A stretch of DNA of 64,000 bases from Fulvivirga sp. M361 (GCF_007097395.1 NZ_VKDC01000010.1:62001-126000); one strand, 5' to 3'; shown: positions 53,733-62,279, counted from the stretch's first letter. Notes: generated by a model from the sequence alone, not told the origin. Made by a program: numbers and translations.

Positions 53733-55280
53733 TTAACGGTTCATTTTCTTTTGCCAATTATCGAATAATCGAACAAGTTCTTTGACTATCTCAGGGCGCT
53801 GTTCTGCCAGGTTATTGGCTTCCGTAGGGTCGATTTCAAGATTATACAGGTCCCATTCCTGGTTGTTGTGGGATACCGCCTTCCAGTGATCTTTTCTTAC
53901 TGCTTTACCATCACCCCATTCCCAAAATACAGGTCGGTCCCGCCTGACCTCTCTTTTATGAAGAATATTTGCGAAGCTTGTTCCGGCAGGTGGTAAAATA
54001 GGTTCTCCTTTATATTCTTCAGGATAGGTAATAGCTGCTACTTCCAGTAACGTCGGCATAATGTCAATAAAATGCCCATAAAAATCATCGACAACACCAG
54101 GTGTTTTTATGGTTACGGGCCAATTAACTATCATCGGTGTATTGATACCTCCTTCATAGCTATAGTTTTTGTAGTACCTGAAAGGAGTATTGCTCACATT
54201 CGCCCAGTCCGCTCCTAAAGAGGTCCAACGACCCATGGTTCCTATTTCCCCTGTTCCTTCCAGGTTGACTACCTCGGCAGAACTTCCGTTATCAGACAAA
54301 AAGATAATTAACGTATTCTCTCTTTGACCCATGGCCGACAGCTTTCCCAGTACTTTACCGATATTCTGATCCATGCGATCTACCATGGCCGCATAAACAG
54401 CCATTTTAAGATCTTCCTCGTCCCGTTGGACTTCACTGAGCTGGTCCCAACTTTCATACGTCGCTTCCGGTAACTGGTAATTGTCCCCGATCAGGCCGAT
54501 CTTTTTCTGTTTTTCAAACCTGTTTTTTCTGATCACTTCGTAGCCGGCACTATATTTCCCCCGGTACTTTTTGATGTCATCCGGCCAGGCCATCAATGGA
54601 TCATGAGGTGCAGTATAGGCGAGGTAAAGAAAGAACGGAGCCTTTTCATCCTTATATTCTTCGAGCCACTGTAAGGCGTACCTGGTATATTCATCCGTAG
54701 AGTAAAAATCTTTGTTGGGGGGTGTGAAGGGTTGGTAGCGTGTACTGTCAATGTACCAGGTCCGGACCCTTTTTTGGGCGGGCTTCACTTCACCTTCCCG
54801 CTGAAGTCCCGGATTAAAATGATTAGCCGCTCCATCTCTTAAACCAAAATAGCGGTCAAAACCTCGGTCAGTAGGTCGTTCATTGCCATGGTGCTTGCCA
54901 GACCATAACGTGCGATATCCACCTAATTTCAGCGCCTCCCCAAGTGTGATCCCATTCACAATAGGGTTTTTGAACGTGGTACCATAGCCTACTTGCTGCG
55001 CATAAAGCCCTGTAAGTAAAGCTGCACGGGAAGGGAAACACTTGGAGGTATTGTAAAATTGTGTAAAACGCATGCCTGTGTTCGCCAACCGGTCCAGGTT
55101 AGGCGTATTGATCTCACTGCCATAACACCCTAAATCAGACCACCCCAGATCATCGGCAAGTATCACGATGATGTTAGGCTGGCTTTCTTCGGACCCCGGA
55201 TGTTCCTCCCTGGAACAGGATGACATATAAAGAAGAATGATAAAGAAAACGGCATGTAACCTCATACTATATGATTTCAT
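53733..55280 (-). CDS. Formylglycine-dependent sulfatase (S1 family, CFPSR type)
   Basis: A 515-residue exported lipoprotein arylsulfatase, lipobox MSSCSRE (Cys22). The formylglycine Cys lies in TSKCFPSRAALLTGLYAQQV (about 79-98). VILADDLGWSDLGCYG, SGKHHGNERPTDRGFDRYFG and LSDNGSSAEV contain the other catalytic and metal residues. The form CxPSR with KHHGNE belongs to the arylsulfatase-A-like S1 branch common in Bacteroidota polysaccharide loci. It is the outermost gene of the locus on this side and is divergent from the metal-regulated small-protein operon, with about 356 bases between. Substrate position not readable. Confidence 0.93.
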   Translation of the reverse strand: MKSYSMRLHAVFFIILLYMSSCSREEHPGSEESQPNIIVILADDLGWSDLGCYGSEINTPNLDRLANTGMRFTQFYNTSKCFPSRAALLTGLYAQQVGYGTTFKNPIVNGITLGEALKLGGYRTLWSGKHHGNERPTDRGFDRYFGLRDGAANHFNPGLQREGEVKPAQKRVRTWYIDSTRYQPFTPPNKDFYSTDEYTRYALQWLEEYKDEKAPFFLYLAYTAPHDPLMAWPDDIKKYRGKYSAGYEVIRKNRFEKQKKIGLIGDNYQLPEATYESWDQLSEVQRDEEDLKMAVYAAMVDRMDQNIGKVLGKLSAMGQRENTLIIFLSDNGSSAEVVNLEGTGEIGTMGRWTSLGADWANVSNTPFRYYKNYSYEGGINTPMIVNWPVTIKTPGVVDDFYGHFIDIMPTLLEVAAITYPEEYKGEPILPPAGTSFANILHKREVRRDRPVFWEWGDGKAVRKDHWKAVSHNNQEWDLYNLEIDPTEANNLAEQRPEIVKELVRLFDNWQKKMNR

Positions 55281-55495
55281 GGTTAGATCTTATGTATACA
55301 AATTTTCCTTCCGGTTTTCATTGCACAGGCATATAACAATGACTCTTAACAATGGTGAAGCATGTACACGCCAACAAACTTATATAGAATTTCCCAGGAC
55401 ATACAAAAGGCAACCTTGGGTAAAACGCTTTTCTGTTGGCTTTTAGAAGCCTGATTCATTAGAACTAGTGAGTCAAATTTCACTATTCATAGCTA

Positions 55496-55548
55496 TTGAC
55501 AGAAAGGAAAGATGTAGGGACATTTGTATTATTTAGAATTAATCTAAA
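55496..55548 (+). promoter_or_regulatory. Promoter plus TTTAGA-N5-TCTAAA operator, site 3 (small-protein operon)
   Basis: TTGAC (55496-55500), exactly 18 bases, GACATTTG (55519-55526), then TTTAGA-N5-TCTAAA (55532-55548). Spacing between the boxes equals sites 1, 2 and 4. The leader is longer here (about 110 bases from the predicted start site to the ATG at 55637) and contains a strong inverted repeat. Confidence 0.82.
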
Positions 55549-55566
55549 TAGTTAATGCAAGTCCTG

Positions 55567-55616
55567 ACTAGCCCCGGAGGGTTAATACCAAGAGTCGATC
55601 CAGCTCCGGGGCTAGT
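55567..55616. repeat. GC-rich 13-bp perfect inverted repeat in the operon leader
   Basis: ACTAGCCCCGGAG (55567-55579) and CTCCGGGGCTAGT (55604-55616) are exact inverted copies, separated by 24 bases. It lies between the site 3 operator and the first ORF. It would form a very stable RNA hairpin in the leader and stands out in composition from the AT-rich surroundings. No T run follows, so it is unlikely to be a simple terminator. Confidence 0.85.
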
Positions 55617-55636
55617 GGGCACTAAAGTTCAGTACT

Positions 55637-55816
55637 ATGGAAATCGAAACTTACGATGAGGTCATGCATCTACTGGATAAAGAACTTGCCAGCGAAAGAC
55701 CCGATACACAGAAAATGAAGGAGCTGATCAAAAATTCTGAATGTCCATACCTTCAAAAGCTGATCTCCACAAAAATTCAACAATCAGCCAAACATTGTGC
55801 TGATCTAACCATCTGA
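55637..55816 (+). CDS. 59-residue hypothetical protein, metal-regulated operon
   Basis: An ATG-TGA frame coding 59 residues (MEIETYDEVMHLLDKELASE first), predicted mostly helical, acidic then basic, with Cys36 and Cys54 and a Cys-His-like KHCAD near the end. No signal peptide. It is too short for usual gene finders. It lies behind the site 3 promoter and 6 bases upstream of the 108-residue gene, in the same direction, so expression in response to metal supply is likely. I do not recognise the family and propose no function. Confidence 0.7.
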   Translation: MEIETYDEVMHLLDKELASERPDTQKMKELIKNSECPYLQKLISTKIQQSAKHCADLTI

Positions 55817-55822
55817 TCATTC

Positions 55823-56149
55823 ATGAACTGTAAACCTGAAATCATTCTCGAGAGTGAGCATTATAATGTAGCCCGTTGCGCAAGTTGCGGCCGGATAGGA
55901 TTGTACTATAAAAATATACTGCTGGGATTCAATCCGGCAGATTTCCATGCATTTACTAAGTCCATCCACTCAGTAGCATTTGATCAATCCGCCGTAGACT
56001 TTCCAGACGGGCAAAAGCATTTGGTGATGAATACCTGCCATAAAGACATTCAATTCACTTTTACCCGGAAGGAATTTGAAGAATTACAGGACCTGCTACA
56101 GCAGGCTGTTCTATTGCTAGAAACTAAAGTCATTTTAGGTAACTGTTGA
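55823..56149 (+). CDS. 108-residue CxxC protein, metal-regulated operon (DUF6686-like?)
   Basis: A 108-residue cytosolic protein with a zinc-ribbon-like C-x2-C (ARCASCGRIGLYYKNILLGF, Cys19 and Cys22), additional Cys3, a TCHKD motif around residue 72 and a Cys at the very C-terminus. It resembles small Bacteroidota proteins that I recall as DUF6686, but this is not certain. It starts 6 bases after the 59-residue gene and ends just before a hairpin (56154-56175) and the haem-receptor promoter. Metal binding is suggested by the Cys/His set and by the regulation; it is inference. Confidence 0.8.
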   Translation: MNCKPEIILESEHYNVARCASCGRIGLYYKNILLGFNPADFHAFTKSIHSVAFDQSAVDFPDGQKHLVMNTCHKDIQFTFTRKEFEELQDLLQQAVLLLETKVILGNC

Positions 56150-56153
56150 AGAA

Positions 56154-56175
56154 GCATCACTAATTGTAGTGATGC
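56154..56175 (+). terminator. Hairpin between the small-protein operon and the haem-receptor promoter
   Basis: GCATCACTA (56154-56162) and TAGTGATGC (56167-56175) form a perfect 9-bp stem with a 4-base loop, 4 bases after the stop at 56149. No T run follows. It resembles the hairpin after the LuxR gene in core sequence (ATCACTA/TAGTGAT) and probably marks the 3' end of the small-protein transcript. Confidence 0.55.
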
Positions 56176-56217
56176 ATTCCATAGTACTAGTGATACCAAA
56201 TTACCTATCTCTAGCGA

Positions 56218-56270
56218 TTGACAGCAGTGGTTTGTACAACGACCTTTGTATTGTTTAGAATAAATCTAAA
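56218..56270 (+). promoter_or_regulatory. Promoter plus TTTAGA-N5-TCTAAA operator, site 4 (haem receptor)
   Basis: TTGAC (56218-56222), exactly 18 bases, GACCTTTG (56241-56248), then TTTAGA-N5-TCTAAA (56254-56270). The receptor ATG is 2 bases after the operator. The 16-base stretch just upstream of TTGAC (TTACCTAnnnnTAGCGA) is shared with site 2. Confidence 0.87.
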
Positions 56271-56272
56271 TA

Positions 56273-58525
56273 ATGAAACAAGCGATCACTACTTCCTTAC
56301 TTTTATTGCTGGCATTGAATGTTCCAGCACAGGTTACACTCCAATTGCGGGATGTAACTACTCAAGAGCCTATTCAGGGAGCGCAAGTGACCTGGCAGGG
56401 GCCAAAAGATCGTACATCCCACGTTTCTATTAGTAATGAGTTTGGCATAGTAGAGTTCTCAGCAATTCCAATAAAGTATGAAATTAGCCATATCTCCTTC
56501 AATACTATTCAAGATTCATTGTTTACACGCGCTAAAGAAGTGTTACTAACACCAATCGTAGTTGCGCTCAATGAGGTGGTAGTTACCGGGCAATATGCTC
56601 CACAATCTGCAAAAAATGCCATCTACAAAGTTAGAACTATCACACGCGAACGGATCAATGGTCAGGGAGCCACCACACTCCGGGATGTCCTGTCGAATGA
56701 GTTGAACATCCGGTTCTCAAGAGACAATGCGCTGGGTACTTCAGGGATCAGCATGCAGGGCATCTCCGGGCAAAATGTGAAAGTCCTTATCGACGGGGTA
56801 CCCGTAACCGGGCGAAGTGGTGTGGCCAATGAAATTGATATTAACCAACTCAATGTAAACAGTATTGACCGTATCGAAATTGTAGAAGGCCCCATGGCGG
56901 TTAACTATGGAGCAGACGCACTTGCGGGAGTGATCAACATCATCACCAAAAAAGATGCTGCCGGAAAAGTAAATGCATTGTTATCACTACACGAAGAGAC
57001 CGTAGAAAATGAGTATACATTTTTCGATGAAGGCATACATAACCCTTCACTTTCACTAGGGTTCAGACCTTCGCAAAAATGGTATCTCCAGGGAGAAGGG
57101 CGAATGAATACGTTTGGCGGATGGACAGGGAACGGAACGGACCGCAACCGGCAATGGTATCCCAAAGAACAATACTTCGGCAGTAGTTTGGTTCGTTATG
57201 ATAATGACGACTTCACCATCTATTATCGTCTCGACTTCCTGGATGAAACGATCGAAAATCTTGGTAGCGTTAATGATACTAATCCATTGCGCGATCCTTT
57301 TGCCATCGATGAAGAGTACAAGACCCAACGATGGATGCACCAGGTCCAGGCTGAAGTTGAATTAGGCAGCTTATCCGTCAATCCTGTGCTGGCTTACACA
57401 GACTATCAGCGCATCACACGTCAGTTCAACAAGAACCTTGTGACCGATGATGAAACCCCAACTGTGGACAGTGAACAGGACACGATATACTTCAAGACAT
57501 TATTCTTTCGCAACACCCTTGATGGCATTAAGGGCAATTGGGGAAGTCTTCAATTAGGGGTGGACGGCAACTATGAAAGGGCAGCCGGCACTACGCTCAA
57601 CGACGGGGAGAAAACCGCTACTGACATTGCGCTGTTTGCATCTGCAGAAATCAAACTATCGGACCAACTTACCTTACGCCCCGGCATACGGTATGGGTAC
57701 AACAGCATATTTGAGGTTCAGCCTACCCCCTCTGTGAACCTCAAATATAACCTGTCTGCCCGCACCCAGCTACGCGCCGGATATGCCAGGGGCTTTCGGG
57801 TACCCTCATTAAGAGAACTTTACCACGAATTCATTGATGCCAATCATAACATAGTGGGCAACGAAGACCTTACTCCCGAATACTCTCATAATTTCAACGC
57901 CGACCTCTCCCATGAATTCAATGACCTTAATTTGAAAGCTTCTTTATCCGGTTTTTACAATTATATTGATAATCGCATCACCTTCTTCACACCGGAAGAA
58001 AGCAACCAGGCCACATCTTATGTCAACCTGCTCAAGTTCAAAACCACCGGAGTTCGCCTTACCGGACGGTGGGAATGGAATAACTTTTCGCTGAATTCCG
58101 GCGCTGCCTATACGGGCAGGTTTCAACGTCTCAGTGATGAATTAGGAGAGGTACCGGCATTTATTTTTGGATGGGAAGCAAATGCCTCTCTTAACTATCA
58201 CTGGGAAAAACCGGGCCTTAAGTTTGCCACTTTTTATAAATACAATGGGCCATTTAAAGATTATCGTCTCGTAACCTCTGACGGACAAACCGACCCGGAA
58301 CTTCAACAATTAGATGGCTTCCATCTTATGGACCTCACCATTACAAAATCAATCCGTGAATGGATCACTGTATCTCTCGGCACAAGAAATTTACTCAATA
58401 TCAATTCAGTCAATAACACATTCAACGGAGGTGGCGCCCATTCCGGAGGTAGCGGGTCTACATCTGTGGCTTACGGGCGCTCCTACTTTCTTACTATGAA
58501 CATTCGACTTGAATCCAATAAATAA
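56273..58525 (+). CDS. TonB-dependent haem-type outer-membrane receptor
   Basis: A 750-residue outer-membrane receptor. Signal peptide ends near NVPAQ (about residue 19), a short carboxypeptidase-regulatory-like region spans 20-95, and the plug spans about 100-230 (LNEVVVTGQ, then IDRIEIVEGPMAVNYGADAL and AGVINIITKKD). In the barrel, FRVPSLRELYHEF (about 508) precedes GNEDLTPE (about 533) with His residues between, similar to the FRAP/NPNL boxes and intervening His of haem receptors. The gene is followed by an HmuY-like lipoprotein, as in the Porphyromonas hmuYR pair. Haem, rather than another iron ligand, is the most likely cargo. Confidence 0.87.
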   Translation: MKQAITTSLLLLLALNVPAQVTLQLRDVTTQEPIQGAQVTWQGPKDRTSHVSISNEFGIVEFSAIPIKYEISHISFNTIQDSLFTRAKEVLLTPIVVALNEVVVTGQYAPQSAKNAIYKVRTITRERINGQGATTLRDVLSNELNIRFSRDNALGTSGISMQGISGQNVKVLIDGVPVTGRSGVANEIDINQLNVNSIDRIEIVEGPMAVNYGADALAGVINIITKKDAAGKVNALLSLHEETVENEYTFFDEGIHNPSLSLGFRPSQKWYLQGEGRMNTFGGWTGNGTDRNRQWYPKEQYFGSSLVRYDNDDFTIYYRLDFLDETIENLGSVNDTNPLRDPFAIDEEYKTQRWMHQVQAEVELGSLSVNPVLAYTDYQRITRQFNKNLVTDDETPTVDSEQDTIYFKTLFFRNTLDGIKGNWGSLQLGVDGNYERAAGTTLNDGEKTATDIALFASAEIKLSDQLTLRPGIRYGYNSIFEVQPTPSVNLKYNLSARTQLRAGYARGFRVPSLRELYHEFIDANHNIVGNEDLTPEYSHNFNADLSHEFNDLNLKASLSGFYNYIDNRITFFTPEESNQATSYVNLLKFKTTGVRLTGRWEWNNFSLNSGAAYTGRFQRLSDELGEVPAFIFGWEANASLNYHWEKPGLKFATFYKYNGPFKDYRLVTSDGQTDPELQQLDGFHLMDLTITKSIREWITVSLGTRNLLNINSVNNTFNGGGAHSGGSGSTSVAYGRSYFLTMNIRLESNK

Positions 58526-58546
58526 TCAAACCTAAATCATTAAACA

Positions 58547-59917
58547 ATGAACCGAGTATATACCTTACTATTTTTATACATATGTCTTTCACTGACAGCA
58601 TGTAGTGATGACGATAGCGATCCGATCCCCTTTGGTGTGAATTTTAACAATACGGAGTTAGGAATCACCGGCACTGGTACTGAAATAGAGGCCACCATCG
58701 TATTTTCCAGACCTGCAACTGCATCCGGAAGTTTGTCCCTTTCTATTGCTCCCGGTAGCATGTCATATGGTGAGACTAACCAGTTTTACACCAAGCCCGA
58801 AGCCCAAAACAATAGAGTAATATTGAATTTTGAGCAGGGGGCCGAATCGGTTAATTTTAAGATCTCAGCCGGTAAATCTTTAAATATTAAGCAAGATGAG
58901 AGCATTTCCATCAGGCTTGAAGAGAGTGATAACACCATTTTCACATTGGGTACAAACATACAGCTTAACGTACTCTTCACAGAAAACTTTACTTCTCCTG
59001 GAGCTACAATAGAATTGGATGCGGGAGGCAGTGATTTCACTAAGCAGGCTTTTGTAGATCTGAGTAAATCCTCTCAAACTACAGTCAATAAATATAGCTG
59101 GGATCTTGGTTTTTTCAACGGTGAAGGTCATTTCGTAATTATTAATAATGTTGCTGCAGCCATGGCCAGGCCCCTTGATAAAACGGATCTCACGCAAGTA
59201 TCAGCAGCTGACACATTGGGGTTTGCCACTTCAATGGTTACCAACGGGTTTAGCCCGAATGCCAATGCTAATTGGGTGGATTCACCTGATGGTAGCCTTG
59301 AGAATACTGCGCTGGGACCTATTCAACCGACAGCCACTGACAATAAGGTTTTTATCTTAAAACGAACCGGTTCGGATGAGCATTGGAAAAAAATAAGAAT
59401 ACTGCAATCAGGTTCTAATTATACCATTCAGCACGCTGACATCGAGGACACGGAGTTCTCAACACTTGAAGTCGTTAAAAATACCACGCACAATTTCACA
59501 TTTATCGATTTGGACAATGGTATGGTGCCTGTAGAGCCCGAAAAGGACCTGTGGGACATTCAATATGGTAGCTATACTAATGTACTGGGAGGCACAATTC
59601 CTTACAATTTCAAAGATTATATTATAATAAACAGAAATAGCACCTCCGCTGCTATGGTCATCATAGAGGGGGACATAAATTTTGAAAACTTCACTTTAGC
59701 CCAGGCTCAGCAACTTGAATTCTCTAACGAAATTAACAGCATCGGCTCTTCCTGGCGACAGGGTGGAGGCCCGGGCACTCCCCCGTCATTATTTGAAGAT
59801 AGGTTCTATGTAATCATTGACAGTAAGGGTAATTATTACAGGCTGAAGTTTAATCGACTCTTCAGGTCAGACAACGAACGGGGGTTTCCCGAATTCTCAT
59901 ATGAATTGCTTCAATAA
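58547..59917 (+). CDS. HmuY-family haem-binding lipoprotein
   Basis: A 456-residue surface lipoprotein with lipobox LTACSDD (Cys19). An N-terminal Calx-beta-like or Ig-like region spans about 25-145, and the HmuY domain about 160-456, with repeating aromatic strands such as VNKYSWDLGFFNGEGHFVII and KDLWDIQYGSYTNV. HmuY proteins capture haem and pass it to the partner receptor HmuR. It is larger than classical HmuY, which has about 216 residues, owing to the extra N-terminal domain and longer C-terminus. It lies 21 bases downstream of the receptor gene and 8 bases upstream of the DoxX-like gene, within one operon. Confidence 0.85.
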   Translation: MNRVYTLLFLYICLSLTACSDDDSDPIPFGVNFNNTELGITGTGTEIEATIVFSRPATASGSLSLSIAPGSMSYGETNQFYTKPEAQNNRVILNFEQGAESVNFKISAGKSLNIKQDESISIRLEESDNTIFTLGTNIQLNVLFTENFTSPGATIELDAGGSDFTKQAFVDLSKSSQTTVNKYSWDLGFFNGEGHFVIINNVAAAMARPLDKTDLTQVSAADTLGFATSMVTNGFSPNANANWVDSPDGSLENTALGPIQPTATDNKVFILKRTGSDEHWKKIRILQSGSNYTIQHADIEDTEFSTLEVVKNTTHNFTFIDLDNGMVPVEPEKDLWDIQYGSYTNVLGGTIPYNFKDYIIINRNSTSAAMVIIEGDINFENFTLAQAQQLEFSNEINSIGSSWRQGGGPGTPPSLFEDRFYVIIDSKGNYYRLKFNRLFRSDNERGFPEFSYELLQ

Positions 59918-59925
59918 GGAGAAAA

Positions 59926-60363
59926 ATGAGTTTTTTAAAAATAGCTATTGTCGTTATCCGATTTTCACTAGGGACACTCTTTGTCTTTGGCGGCGTCCAA
60001 AAATTTGTTCCTAAATCACCTCGCCAAAAAACTGAGGTTGTTCAACAGCTGCCTGACCATGTCATAAAGATCAAAGCTTTTATTGGAGGTCTAAAGCAAA
60101 CCGGTTACTTCTGGCCCATGCTGGGTGTAGTAGAAATTCTCTGCGGAATACTATTGGTCAGTCAGTACCTGGCACTTTTAGGTGCCATAGTACTCCTGCC
60201 AATAACGATAAATATTTTTTTATTCCACCTGTTTTTGGAACCTCACGAACCGGGTGAGCTGCTACTTACCGCACTCTACCTGTTGGCCAATGTAGTGATC
60301 ATAAGTTATCACTATCCAAAATTAAAAAAGACTTTTCTAACTTTTAACTCGATATATACATGA
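59926..60363 (+). CDS. DoxX-like small membrane protein, haem operon
   Basis: A 145-residue protein with four predicted membrane helices (about 3-23, 60-80, 82-102, 110-132), in the DoxX/SURF4-like arrangement (VIRFSLGTLFVFGGVQKFVP; HLFLEPHEPGELLLT). DoxX-like proteins are of uncertain role, sometimes connected with redox or thiol chemistry. It is preceded by AAGGAG five bases before the ATG, one of the few Shine-Dalgarno-like sequences I noticed in the window. Its stop overlaps the next start by 4 bases (ATGA). Its role in haem uptake is inferred from position. Confidence 0.83.
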   Translation: MSFLKIAIVVIRFSLGTLFVFGGVQKFVPKSPRQKTEVVQQLPDHVIKIKAFIGGLKQTGYFWPMLGVVEILCGILLVSQYLALLGAIVLLPITINIFLFHLFLEPHEPGELLLTALYLLANVVIISYHYPKLKKTFLTFNSIYT

Positions 60364-61295
60364 AACGAATAGTGATACTTATGCTATGTCTGGCTGCTTT
60401 TACTTCCCAGGCCCAGAAGAAAAAAAAGCAGGATATTGAAGCCATTAAAGCGATGTGTGGCTGCTATGAAGTGAAGTTTAATTTTGCAGAGACTTTCGCC
60501 ACTGCTAAAGACTATACTTTTCATGATAACTACCGGTCGGGTGCATTGGAATATGTTTTCCCTGTAGAAGAAACAAAGGATAAAATAGCGTTACAACATC
60601 TCCTGGTGATCGGTGACACCATGATCATTAAGCATTGGAGACAGGACTGGGTCTATGAAAACACAGACCTGTATGTGTATGACAAGGATAACTCCTGGAA
60701 GTACAAAAACCTGCCGAAAGAAAGCGTAAAGGGTCAATGGACCCAGAAAGTATACCAGGTGGATGACGGCCTGAGGTATGAAGGTTCTTCTTCCTGGGTG
60801 CACGTGGATGGACGACATTTCTGGGAGAATACGGCTGATGCCCCTCTTCCCCGCCGTGAGTTCAGCCAACGTGATGATTATAATGTGATGGTACGCAGAA
60901 ACCGCCAGGAAATCACCGGCACCGGCTGGGTCCATGAACAGGACAATGGTAAAGTACTTCGTAAAGGAAATACTGCAGACCATCTGCTGGCCCGAGAAAA
61001 AGGCTGGAATACGTATGATAAAGTGGAAGAATCAAAATGCCGGCTTGCGCAGAATTGGTGGGCAGAAAAACAAGCCTATTGGGCGGATGTACGATACGTT
61101 TGGGATGAGCTGTTTGCCTCTAAAAAGACCCTGACATTTAAGAAAAAGGTAGACGACAAGGTACTATTTATGAAGCTCTTTGCCTTACAGGATGAAACAC
61201 TAAACGGAGATTATGATACCAGTACAGCCAGGAAAAGAATCGCTGAAACCATTCAATCTTATTTAACCTCAAAAGTGACACTGGCAGCACGCTAA
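60360..61295 (+). CDS. DUF6607-like exported protein, haem operon
   Basis: A 311-residue exported protein with a signal peptide ending near TSQAQ (about 19). The opening CGCYEVKFNFAETFATAKDY and following Trp-rich strands (HWRQDWVYENTDLYVYDKDN; KGQWTQKVYQVDDGLRYEGS) match, from memory, the Bacteroidota family DUF6607, commonly beside haem/TonB-HmuY genes. Length is typical. Function is unknown; periplasmic handling of haem or iron is a reasonable guess. The start overlaps the DoxX-like stop by 4 bases, and a terminator lies 30 bases after its stop. Confidence 0.83.
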   Translation: MKRIVILMLCLAAFTSQAQKKKKQDIEAIKAMCGCYEVKFNFAETFATAKDYTFHDNYRSGALEYVFPVEETKDKIALQHLLVIGDTMIIKHWRQDWVYENTDLYVYDKDNSWKYKNLPKESVKGQWTQKVYQVDDGLRYEGSSSWVHVDGRHFWENTADAPLPRREFSQRDDYNVMVRRNRQEITGTGWVHEQDNGKVLRKGNTADHLLAREKGWNTYDKVEESKCRLAQNWWAEKQAYWADVRYVWDELFASKKTLTFKKKVDDKVLFMKLFALQDETLNGDYDTSTARKRIAETIQSYLTSKVTLAAR

Positions 61296-61643
61296 CACAA
61301 ATTAAACTTTGAAGTTAACAGATTAAAGGCTGTCCCCCACAGGACGGCCTTTCTTGTATGGGACTAAAAGTTAAGCCCGGCATAAGGTTCCAAACCAGGC
61401 ATCTGTTAAGCTACTTGATTTTGTTAGGTTTCTAAGGCCGGTTTTATTCGAAAATACGCTTAGGTCCGGGTAGACTGAGCTGCCTATTTATTGGTGTAAC
61501 ACCCCATTCTTTTCATGTCTTTCATTGAAATTGTCAAATAAAGAAGCTTGCACTTTTGACAGGTATTGAGCACATTCATGTATTAATTTGAGATTTCAGG
61601 GCAGATAAATGCCACATTTCATCTGTATAATAAATAAGAAAGG
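61296..61643. other. 348-base intergenic spacer after the haem operon
   Basis: Beyond the terminator at 61325-61355 I see no coding frame, repeat or RNA structure. A TTGAC at 61556-61560 and TTAATTTG at 61583-61590 resemble promoter boxes before the next gene, but their separation (22 bases) and the imperfect -7 box argue against them. Confidence 0.5.
61325..61355 (+). terminator. Intrinsic terminator of the haem operon
   Basis: AAAGGCTGTCC (61325-61335) pairs with GGACGGCCTTT (61342-61352), with one G-T pair, around a 6-base loop, followed by a short T-rich tail (TTTCTTG). It lies 30 bases after the DUF6607-like stop. Confidence 0.8.
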
Positions 61644-62279
61644 ATGGATAACATTGACGAAATAAAAAAGAATTACGCACAATTTTCAACAGACAAATTG
61701 CTCCTTATCGTAAAGGACATCGATAGTTTAAGGCCTGAGTTGATACCTGTCTTACAGTCTGAACTTATCAAAAGAGGTGAAACAGAGGCTACCATGAAAA
61801 TCACAGAACACCTGGTCAACGAGAAGGAAAAAAGTGATTATTTGAATTCTTTCGATGTAGAAAAATTCGTTCAGGAACAGCTGGATTCCGGGGAAACCAT
61901 TGAAAACATCAAATTACGCCTGGATGATTTAGGCGTTAATATGCACGAGATACTAGATCAGGAGCAAAAATCTCAAGAATTAATTTTGGATTATATTACC
62001 ACCAAAAAGGAAGAAGGAACCAGTAAAGAAAATATTGAAAAAGACCTGAAAGAAAATTTCAATGTAGACGCTCCTACCAGTCAGCTGTTAGATGCAAAAT
62101 TGAGAAGAAAGGGTAAAATGAACCTGGTGGTAGGTTATACTTTGGTAATAACCATGTCCATTTTTGTAGTTCTCGCCCTGGCTGCTGAAGCACGGATCGG
62201 GTTTGGCGCTCTTATATTAGCTGGAATTGGCGTATGGAAAATTAGTGAAGGTATGAAGCAAAGGAAGAAGGTTGAATGA
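61644..62279 (+). CDS. Helical hypothetical protein with two C-terminal membrane segments
   Basis: A 211-residue protein: a cytosolic helical part (about 1-150) with a coiled-coil-like acidic/basic pattern and two short repeated-looking units (FVQEQLDSGETIENIKLRLD and LDYITTKKEEGTSKENIEKD), followed by two membrane segments (about 156-176 and 180-200) and a basic tail. I do not recognise the family. The repeated unit D-[LY]-[IV].. with GE/GT and SI/ENI spacing suggests duplication. It stands alone between the haem operon and the AraC gene. Confidence 0.7.
   Translation: MDNIDEIKKNYAQFSTDKLLLIVKDIDSLRPELIPVLQSELIKRGETEATMKITEHLVNEKEKSDYLNSFDVEKFVQEQLDSGETIENIKLRLDDLGVNMHEILDQEQKSQELILDYITTKKEEGTSKENIEKDLKENFNVDAPTSQLLDAKLRRKGKMNLVVGYTLVITMSIFVVLALAAEARIGFGALILAGIGVWKISEGMKQRKKVE

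Larger units (their letters stand above)
55281..55636. other. 356-base divergent spacer, sulfatase / metal-regulated small-protein operon
   Basis: The spacer holds the upstream region of the leftward sulfatase, then a metal-type promoter-operator (55496-55548) for the rightward operon, and a GC-rich 13-bp inverted repeat (55567-55616) in its leader. An open frame across 55237-55446 on the plus strand overlaps the sulfatase and has no family character; I do not consider it a gene. No tRNA or other RNA was seen. Confidence 0.6.

Noticed and set aside
55237-55446. Plus-strand 69-residue frame in the sulfatase upstream region
   Set aside because: It overlaps the sulfatase N-terminus, has no family character, and ends before the metal-type promoter.
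61556-61590. TTGAC and TTAATTTG as promoter of the 211-residue protein
   Set aside because: Spacing of 22 instead of 18 bases and an imperfect -7 box.
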